Assembly: GCA_003427395.1 (NCBI GenBank)
Contig: BFEA01000082.1
Span: 2,707,431-2,741,778, forward strand
Length of the DNA stretch: 34,348 nt
DNA from: Chara braunii
Taxonomy: Eukaryota; Streptophyta; Charophyceae; Charales; Characeae
Reading direction: 5' to 3'
The position numbers and the translations under genes were made by a program. Numbering within the stretch: position 1 is the first letter of the stretch; every line of letters starts with the position of its first letter. The notes below the pieces were generated by a model, which saw nothing but the letters and a program-made list of their open reading frames with translations, made no database searches and had not been told where the DNA came from. This document shows positions 21,322 through 29,093 of the stretch, piece by piece.

Positions 21322-22053
21322 TCAGCCTGGGTGAAAGGCCCCTTCATGTCGTAGCCACGGCTCCCTTGGCCTATTTTTACCAGTTCATGAATTTGGTGCT
21401 GTTTTTGAGCCAGATTCATGAGCGGGTAGGGCCCTTCTTTCTATCCTTGGGCAGTACCACCCTCTTCTACATCAAAATGAATCTTGCTTTGTTGCCACGC
21501 GTGGGCCTGTAGTACGCCACATGGAAAACTTTGGGCCCGTAGTACCAGACCGCCCAATTTTGTGCGCCCAAAACAGAAAAGGTTCTGGCGTGGGCGCTTT
21601 CTACCAGTTATCCCTATTTGGTCAGAATATCCCTGTGATCAGATGAAAGAAATCACTGTTTTTATAGCCTGGGCCTGGTCGGTTCGAGGAGTAGGCGATG
21701 ATGGCACCTCATTGTCGCCGCCCTTGATATCACTGGAAAAGAAAAGAGAGCAAGAAGACGCTCGAAGGGAAAGACTGCGTTGAGAGGCTCGACCATCAGC
21801 TGCGACATGTTCTGCTTCTCATGCCATAGGTGCGCGGTAGTTGCCGGGCGCATCACACCCTCTCCAACTCCGCTGCCGAAATACTACTGCCATAGGTGGA
21901 AGGCCGAAAGGTGATGTACGCGTGCGGGGTCGAAAAACGGACGGGAAGTAAGTACCACGTGGTAGAGTGATTGAAGATGGTCTACGGACGCTGACTAAGC
22001 GGGGGAGTCGTGGCCCTAAACTGATTGTGCTTCCTCGATCACTGCATCACAGA

Positions 22054-22055
22054 CT

Positions 22056-22092
<37 letters not shown>
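22054..22092. repeat. (CT)n followed by (CG)n
   Basis: About 25 bp of CT repeat runs directly into about 15 bp of alternating CG. It lies roughly 400 bp upstream of the first surface-protein paralogue. Confidence 0.95.
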
Positions 22093-22230
22093 CACCTCTC
22101 ACTCCCCACCCGCATCCCCGCCCCACTCCCTCCCCTCCAACCCTCACCCTCCCCATTCGCTGTGTTGTCACTTTCGCTACAGACAACTCGCACCGGGAAA
22201 AAGCATGTTTCTGCTGGACTGTTTCGGCGG

Positions 22231-22267
22231 ACAAAGGTTTCGTCGCGGGGAGGTTTTATGACTTTTC
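22231..22267 (+). repeat. Foldback-element end fragment
   Basis: These 37 bp match 27968-28004 at 34 positions, including GGGGAGGTTTTATGAC. The match covers the right end and outer flank of the foldback element at 27763-27977. No second arm is visible here, so this is a truncated relative. Confidence 0.65.
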
Positions 22268-22498
22268 CCTTTTTTTTTTTTGTTCCTATTTCTTTCTCTG
22301 GGAGTGGACGACGTACTGGAGATACTGCGTCACGGCCGTTCATTCACACATCTTCTTTCGAAGTCCACGTGCCTCTTCTCCATCGTCCTATTGTCGAAGG
22401 GCCTTGAGCTCTGCCCTTGTGGATCGTTATCGCTGGCCGATCCGGGTGCCTCCATAGTCGGAGCTCGCAATCCCCTGTGGCTTCACGTCCGGATCTCG

Positions 22499-24320
22499 AT
22501 GACAAGGCTGACTGTGACTGCGATGACGATGGTGATGATGACGATGATGGCCATGCCGTTACGGGTGCTAGCGGCGGTCGGAGCAGATGGGAGCTTGACA
22601 ACGGAGAGAGGGAGGGAGTCCGTTACGGCAAAGAAGAGCGCACACATCGACATGGAAGACAGGCGAGGACAGAGAAGGCTGCAGATGGTTCCCCCGCCTG
22701 CTTTTTTACTTCCTGAGTCGTGATTTTCAGGGTTCCCGCGTCGTTTTTACCGCTACTAACCCCGCATACGCTGCATATGGTACCCGAGAGTGTTTCATAT
22801 GGGTCCGGGATGTCGTATTTACCTCCGAGAGGGGCGTGTTCTTCTACGTGCACCACGATAGCTGCTGGAATACCACTTCAGGTGCGTATGTCCGAGGAGG
22901 TCGGTCTCTGCGCAAGGGCGATTTGCGCGGCATTGCTAGCTCTGGAGACGCGCAAGGCAACTCCTCCGTGGTGACTCTGCAATGGTCACAGGCAAGTCTG
23001 AACGCCACTGCGGCTATTGCTGCCGACAGCCTGGGGAAGGGATCATATGCTGATTTCTGGGGTTTCGATCTATCGCGGAGCGAGGGGCATCTGGTGGCGC
23101 CCGTGATTTGGGGTCTGGCGTTCGTGAACACGATGGATGGTTCCAGGACTACTTTTCCGATCGCCGACTTTGGATGCACGTTCGGTGCATTCAATCCTAA
23201 CCGCACGATTCTGTACGTGGGAAATCGTGGCTGCCTTGTGTACTCCGTCATGGATGGCGAGTCGCCGGAAAGCTTTGTCGACAATTTCAAGCCACTAGCA
23301 TGCCCTACAGACACCAAGCTCTCATCCCTCTCCTTCGGTCATCGGAGCTTTCTCCAAGATGGGAGCTACCTATACGCTAGGGACGACTCTAACGCAAAAA
23401 TTTTAGGTTTTAACCTACTTAGTGGAATCATTGACCGCGGAACTGGGACCGAGATAGGGTACGTTAATAGATTCAGAGCCATACCGAGCGACCACCTTGA
23501 TATATATAACTTGAGGGAGCTCGTGGTGACCCAAGATGGGTGCAATCTGTTCTTCGTCGAAGATGGGGGGACGGAGATCATGCGGGTGGGTTTCACCAAA
23601 CCGAGAGGAGAGGTGACTTCGGTGGAGAGAGTGGCAAGTTGCATAGTTCCGGGAGGATGCGTCATCGGGACGCTCGCTTTGGACAACGACGACAGTCATT
23701 TGTACGTGTCGATCCACACCGGGCGGCTGTTCGAATTGCAAATCAACAAGTCAGGACTGCACCGATGCATCGGTGCGCTCTCAGCACCGGCAGCCTATGC
23801 GTCTTCATCGCCAATGTCATCATCAGAAGCTTCTCCATCGCCATCTTCGTCAGATCCATCAACGGGAGTCACTCCATCGCCATCATCATCAGAACCGTCG
23901 ACAGAATCTTCACCATCGCCATCTTCGTCAGAACCATCAACTGATGGATCTCAGGAGATACATCCATCTCCAGCAATGGGTTCGTCGTCTTCGCCGCTAC
24001 ACAATTATGGCAATAATACACGTGTCGGTCCTAGGTCGTCTGACGCGCTGTCAACGTCTCCACCACCTGTGACTGTCCAAACGCCACCGAGGAGAGGTGT
24101 TAGCATCAGCGTGATGGCTGGCGTGGTTGTGGCAGTTTGTCTGATATCCTTGACTCTGGGTGGCACTGCGGTCCTCCTCTATTCTCGTACCAGAGAATCG
24201 GCGAGGGCTGCATCTGGGGATATGAGTGCCCGGGCTTATGCTCTCGACCGACCGGTAGCGAAGTCGTCATCTCTTGAGCTCCCGGTAGCACAGTCTTCTG
24301 CTCTCGAACGCCCGATGTAA
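22499..24320 (+). CDS. Surface protein paralogue 1: propeller-like ectodomain, SP-rich stalk, TM
   Basis: The start at ATG 22499 is chosen because the signal-peptide region (Met-rich hydrophobic core, then VLAAVGADG) matches paralogue 2. That frame stops at 22723. The mature part is open in another frame from about 22680 onward and homologous from 22731, so one indel lies near 22690-22730. The ectodomain has Cys residues and repeated propeller-type turns (FLQDGSYLY, VTQDGCNLFFV, LDNDDSHLYVS). From about 23784 there is a Ser/Pro-rich stalk with three 13-residue PSPSSS repeats, then a 28-residue membrane helix (24099-24182) and a tail with LE-PVA-SS-like repeats. TAA 24318-24320 overlaps a strong GTAAGT donor. 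It is predicted to sit at the cell surface or wall; ligand and partners are unknown. Confidence 0.7.
23832..23948 (+). repeat. Three 39-bp coding repeats in the stalk
   Basis: Three in-frame 39-nt units each encode a PSPSSS-(D/E)PST-type 13-mer. Alternating Ser-Pro motifs are typical sites for proline hydroxylation and arabinogalactan addition in plant wall proteins. Confidence 0.85.
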
Positions 24321-24322
24321 GT
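24317..24322 (+). promoter_or_regulatory. Candidate 5' splice donor GTAAGT
   Basis: GTAAGT, the optimal donor, begins two bases before the end of the paralogue 1 frame's TAA. Paralogue 2 stays homologous to the same CCGAT and then diverges, reading TTATAG. This fits an exon end at 24316, though no downstream exon could be identified. Confidence 0.5.
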
Positions 24323-24373
24323 CTCCAGCTCTGTTCGTCTTCTTTATTTTTTGAAGTATTTATTTTTGGGTGC

Positions 24374-24449
24374 AATCTCCGAGTTTTTTTTTTTTTTTTT
24401 TTTTTTTTTCACGACAATTGCACATTCATTACTCGTTAATCTCCGAGTT
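24374..24449 (-). mobile_element. Tiny retroposed insertion with 12-bp target duplication
   Basis: AATCTCCGAGTT occurs at 24374-24385 and 24438-24449. Between the copies are a run of T (24384-24409 including duplication bases) and 28 bp of unique sequence. This is the signature of a minus-strand insertion with a poly(A) tail, severely 5'-truncated. Confidence 0.65.
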
Positions 24450-25521
24450 CGAGCAGCAGGCCACTCCACTCCATGGTCGGTTACCCAGCAGCCGGAGTTC
24501 ATTGTCTGCTTCCTTCTTTTTCCGCTGTGGCTTCTTCGTATATTGCTGGGGAGCGACAGCTGTAGCTCGCTCTTTACCCGCGTTTGTTACTTATCTCTTT
24601 CCTATAATAATAATAATAACATTAATAATAATCTGTTTATTAAAATCTTTCCCGAAGTTTCCCGGCTTCGCTTCTTCAGAGTTCTACTTTTCAGTCTTTC
24701 GAGGAGGCTGAGGGTTGAAATGGCATTGCGGAAGTCTTGCACGAAGAAGCTTGTGGGAGGGCATTCCCCTAACGGGTGGGTGTAGTCGCGATGGGCGCAG
24801 TGGCTCATTCTGTGTTTGAATTGCGGACTGCGTCTTACCTTTTTTTTACAAAAAAAAAGAAAAAGAAAAGAAAAAAAGATTGGACCTTTCGGCCAGTTTC
24901 CTTAGACAGGCGCCAGCGGGAATTGGGGGTATGCACTCCCTCCAATATGAAGAAGGGACGGGATCCCGATTGGGATAACTGGTGGAAAGCGCCCATGGTA
25001 TTTGCTATACCTGCTGTCTTCCCCCCTAAGGCTTGCACAACGCACCCTGCTCATGGTGATGATGACGAGCAATCCTTCTTTCCCGTCCTATGCATGGCAT
25101 TATGAGGGTGGGTTGTGTTCGGGGGTAAGAGGTGGACTGCTAACCATTTATTATTCTTGTGGCACGTGGTGTTATGGATTTCGACGGTGTTATTAATTTG
25201 TTAAAAGAAGTGTTGCACAGTGGAGGCCAGTCGAGGTTTTACTGGAGGTAGTTAACTTACAGCCTTGCTCCACTACTCTCCACATGCACAAAAGACAAAA
25301 AATATGGCTGCGTATACTTCCATGTTCTAGCGGAAGATTCATTGTCATTTTGCGCATTTGGAGAGTAGTGGAGGCAGCCGCTTATTCTGGTTTTAGGATC
25401 AGATTCTTTCTCCTGTTCATAAGAAGCTGTGAGGAAGATCTTTCCTTTTGAGGAAGCTGAGAGAGACGGTTTTACGGTTGCCGTGCTTGCAGTTGCTGTT
25501 TCGGCCATCCTTGGATGTCTG

Positions 25522-25555
<34 letters not shown>

Positions 25556-26160
25556 CTGAGTGCTTTTTGTTTTTGTACGGAAGGGCGATGCTGGAATGTT
25601 CGCCGAACACTCCTGTTTTCTCTTTCTTGGCACATTACCTCCTCCACAGGAGTGAGGCCTCACAGTGTGTGCTCATCTCTGACTCGTGCTTCTGTGGAGG
25701 ACATAATGTACCCAAAAATGAGAAAAAAGGAGTATGAATGGCGTTTGTGATTTTTTTTTTTTTAATTTTTTTTTCGTGTTTGTAATATTTCTGTTCCTAC
25801 TTCTTTGCCTCTTTTTTCCTTTTCCACAAATCGCGTATGAATGGCGACACCACTGGAATCTTTGCCCCCGACGCGGAGTATCTTGTTGCCTTCTCCATTT
25901 TTTGCTTCCACGAGCTCTGTGGTCAGACGCATATGCTCCCTGCTTCCTCTTGATTGCTTTTCCTTGTATTCGGCCGAGGGGGCTGGGTCGTTGGAAATGA
26001 AGTGTTNATGATGGGGAGAAAGGAAAGAGTGCTGTCTCTTTTTCGCTTCTTTCGTTTCCTTTTTCAATCAGCAGGTCCGAATTGTTCTTCATTGCATCTT
26101 GAATTCCGACTTTCCACCACTGCCGCAAAGATGAGACTGAGCGGCTCACATTATTGTATT
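24450..26160. other. Region downstream of paralogue 1, no supportable exon
   Basis: The region is rich in poly-T (25524-25555) and poly-A, with an ATA-repeat patch near 24606-24635. I searched by eye for kinase hallmarks (HRD, DFG) that could follow the membrane helix and saw none. A frame at 24776-25105 is open past a Lys homopolymer but shows no domain. Confidence 0.45.
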
Positions 26161-26164
26161 GAAT

Positions 26165-26465
26165 TTCATTTGACCGGAGCATGATCTGAACTCGTGACCG
26201 ATGCCGGACGCGAGTTGTCAGTTCATAGTTTTTTTTTCTTTTTCTGGAATTCTTTCTGGCCAGCACTGTCGTGCAAGTGATTCGGACACATTTACATTAT
26301 TGTTCTCAGCTGTTCGCAGCGTCATTAGAACTCACGACCTATGCCAACCGCTAGTTTTGCTATCATGGAGCAGCTTTGTACTTGCTTGCTACCTTATGGG
26401 TCTTGCTAAAAGCACGCCCCAGTCAAATCGTTGTTCCCAGCATGATTTGAACTCTTAACCTGTCG
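26165..26465 (-). repeat. Three degenerate repeats with tRNA-B-box-like words
   Basis: On the minus strand, GAGTTCAAATCATGCTG-like words occur near 26440-26455, 26320-26335 and 26180-26195. Each is preceded by GGT-(A/C)-(T/A)-GAG-type bases, and two copies share CATTATTGT upstream on the plus strand. They resemble 3' halves of tRNA-derived repeats, but no A box is visible. Confidence 0.4.
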
Positions 26466-26469
26466 TGTG

Positions 26470-26474
<5 letters not shown>

Positions 26475-26563
<89 letters not shown>

Positions 26564-26564
26564 N

Positions 26565-26623
<59 letters not shown>
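26475..26623. repeat. (CA)n(GA)n compound microsatellite
   Basis: About 48 bp of CA repeat passes into about 100 bp of GA repeat, with one unknown base at 26564. Frames crossing it are artefacts. Confidence 0.97.
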
Positions 26624-26626
<3 letters not shown>

Positions 26627-26850
26627 AAAGGACAGAGAAAGAAAGTTAGCATGACCCTGCAGAAGGATGGCAGGCGTAAATCAAGGAAAAGAATAAGAAG
26701 TAAGAAAAAAGAGATGCAAGGAAAATAAGCAATAGCGAGATGACAATTCCAGATCACACCATCACATTGAAAGCCAAATAGTCACACCGTGTCCAGAGAG
26801 CTGCATTGCACCAATAATACACCAATGGAGGTTCGTAGCACTGAAAACCA

Positions 26851-27041
26851 ATGTTCATGGCGAGCATACTCTCTCCTCTCAACACAAGAGTCCAGTTCCT
26901 TCACACTCACACTTGGCGCTCAGCGCCCAGCCTACTCCTACACAGCTACTATAGACTACGAAATGACAATGCAACTGTTGACATCAGCGGCAGCCCGAAG
27001 TACTTGAAGATGTCGCCCATGCAGACCATCGCCAATGCAAG
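26851..27041 (+). CDS. Candidate orphan exon ending at a strong donor
   Basis: The frame reading DISGSPKYLKMSPMQTIANA (about 26979-27039) looks coding in composition. It ends at CAAG followed by GTAAGT (27042-27047), a near-consensus donor. The acceptor could be CATCAG near 26986 or CTATAG near 26954, so the true start is unknown. No adjacent exon was found and I do not recognise the protein. Confidence 0.25.
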
Positions 27042-27054
27042 GTAAGTGCCCTTA

Positions 27055-27076
27055 CATCATCATCATCATCATCATC
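27055..27076. repeat. (CAT)n microsatellite
   Basis: Seven CAT/ATC triplets lie just after the candidate splice donor at 27042. Confidence 0.9.
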
Positions 27077-27326
27077 CTTCACCTATCCCCTGACTACACC
27101 CACGTCTGTCCTCTGTTTCACCCGAAGACCACCCCTGCGCCTCACTGTAGTCCAAGCCCACCAGCTATGGCGGATGGGCTATGGCGCTGCCCTCAGCAGC
27201 GCCCTTCTTCCCTGCACGACGGCACGTGCTGCACCTCGCCTTCCAGCGCCAGCCAGCAGCCGTGAGCCTTTGCTCCAGCAGCGCTGCGGCTAGCATGCGA
27301 GTGCCTGAATGAGGCTGCCTGGAGTG

Positions 27327-27351
27327 AGCTCTTTCCTTTATGGAAAGAGCT
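27327..27351. repeat. Perfect hairpin, 10-bp stem
   Basis: AGCTCTTTCC (27327-27336) and GGAAAGAGCT (27342-27351) flank a TTTAT loop. Confidence 0.7.
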
Positions 27352-27762
27352 GGCCTACTCGCGCAGCCTGGCTGCACTGGCCTGGGCCCACAAGCTTCCG
27401 GAAGGCCCCAGGAGGCTGCCTGTGTACAGCAGCTACTTGGCTGCTGGACCTCGTTCGGTTGGGCGCCCAACTGTCTCTGTATGAGGCTGCGAATCACGCC
27501 CAGGGCCTGTATTCTTTGGAAAGGCCCGGAGGGCCGTGGAAATGTCTTTGTTGCTCAGCCTGTGTTTCTATCAACCAACTGGCACGTCGCAACTGCCTGG
27601 GCCCCAAATATGAAATTGACAGTCGGGGCCTCTTGCAAAAAGCCAGGCCCGCCTTTACTTAGGGCGGGTAATGCTGCAAACAGGGCCCCATAGGCCTGCC
27701 GAGGACCCAGATCCTCGCAGAGAAAGAAAGAAGAAAATAATGGATTTTTTGTTGGGAAAATA

Positions 27763-27977
27763 AACCTTTGTGTCCATGTGCCCCCAAACGGGGAAAAAAG
27801 TGTCGCAGGTCCCAAAATCACTTTTGGTGTCATTTTTGCACCTGGCTGGACGGTAACGGCCGCTGTGTAAAAATGGCGGGAATGTGTTTTGCAGGGTGCA
27901 AAGATGACACGTAAAGTGATTTTGGGGGCTGCGACACCTTTCTCCTCGTAAGGGGGGAGAAATGGATACAAAGGGTT
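27763..27977. mobile_element. Foldback / MITE-like inverted repeat
   Basis: The left arm (27763-27842) and right arm (27895-27977) are near reverse complements over about 80 bp. They share GTGTCGCAG, CCCAAAATCACTTT, GTGTCAT and TTTGCACC in order, with a 52-bp centre. There is no coding capacity. The right outer flank recurs at 22231-22267, showing a dispersed family. The exact termini and target duplication are not clear. Confidence 0.8.
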
Positions 27978-28096
27978 CCTCGTGGGGAGGTTTTATGACT
28001 TTTCGCTTTTTTGTTTGTCTTTCATAACTGTGCAATGAACCCAGATCGTGAAGACACTTGTCAACAATGCAAGTCCAGATGAATGTCAACCCGCTG

Positions 28097-28114
28097 ATGA
28101 TTATAAATAATCAT
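28097..28114. repeat. 18-bp palindrome
   Basis: ATGATTAT-AA-ATAATCAT. It is A/T-rich and about 1 kb upstream of paralogue 2, with no evidence of function. Confidence 0.5.
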
Positions 28115-29093
28115 AATGTGTCCAGATAGAATGAGATGGAATAATCATACACAGACGAAGGAGAGAGGAGGGAGATTAGACAAAGGAGAGGAATAAAGAA
28201 CAAGGTTCACTCCTGCTTCGGGTTTCCTCCTCGATCGCCACCTCAGATAATCAATAGTTTGAACACACATCTAAAGTTCTATTCCAGTGTGCCACGTGGC
28301 ACGGCGATCAGACCCTCATAAGCGTATTGGAGCAATATCGACCTCAAGATAACCAGGTACGTGTCCATGATCATCCCATAGTCATGATCTCCTCCCGAGT
28401 GACGATGAATCAAAACAGCAGTGCCGGTCACATAGCGCAGCCACGTCAGAAGATAGAACAAGTGGCAGCAGCCACGTCAGCAGCAACGCGTTATGGGGAA
28501 ACCCGGTGAGGGGCGCCTGCTCGTTCGCTGAAGCCAGGGGCTGCGGCGTCTGTCACCCGCCGTGCCCGCTTCAGAGGTCTTCAGCAACCAACAGGATGTG
28601 AATGTGTAATGCGCGCTTGGGTATGCGCCCCGACGCGCTCGTTTGTTTGTGTGTGCCTCGCCTTCGCTTCGGCCATTCCCTCTCTTCCGTCCTCTGCTTT
28701 CCCGGGCGGTTACTTCGCGCTCCACCTGCCGATGAATTCCGATACATAACGAGCGGATGGAGAGTGGTCGCGTTGCTAAGGCAGAATCTCATCTCTTATC
28801 TTGCTTTTCAAATCTTTTCGGGGTCAATCTGGCCGACTTTCTCCGTCTTACTGCCAGGGCTTCTGTCCGAGCGTATATGTCTCCCCGTGTCCGGTTGTAA
28901 TCTGGTAGGACCAGTTGTTTCAGACATCGTCCCAAGTGCAGGTCTCTCGTTTTCGTCGTGGGGATGTCAATATCGACAAAACGTAGGGATATCAATAACG
29001 ATGGGTGTTCGGCTCTGCAGCCATCGACCGTTCTCTTCATCCTATCTTCCCATCCTCTTGCAACGAGTTCTGCGGCTTAGTGTCTCGAGCGCG

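Noticed and set aside
24321-28090. Kinase exon following paralogue 1
   Set aside because: I looked for HRD and DFG-type motifs in open segments and found none, so the receptor-kinase idea stays an inference.
28602-29093. N-terminal extension of paralogue 2 from the upstream ATG
   Set aside because: No similarity to paralogue 1 before the signal peptide at 29094. The segment would put about 160 residues ahead of a clear signal sequence, so it is likely 5' untranslated sequence that happens to be open.
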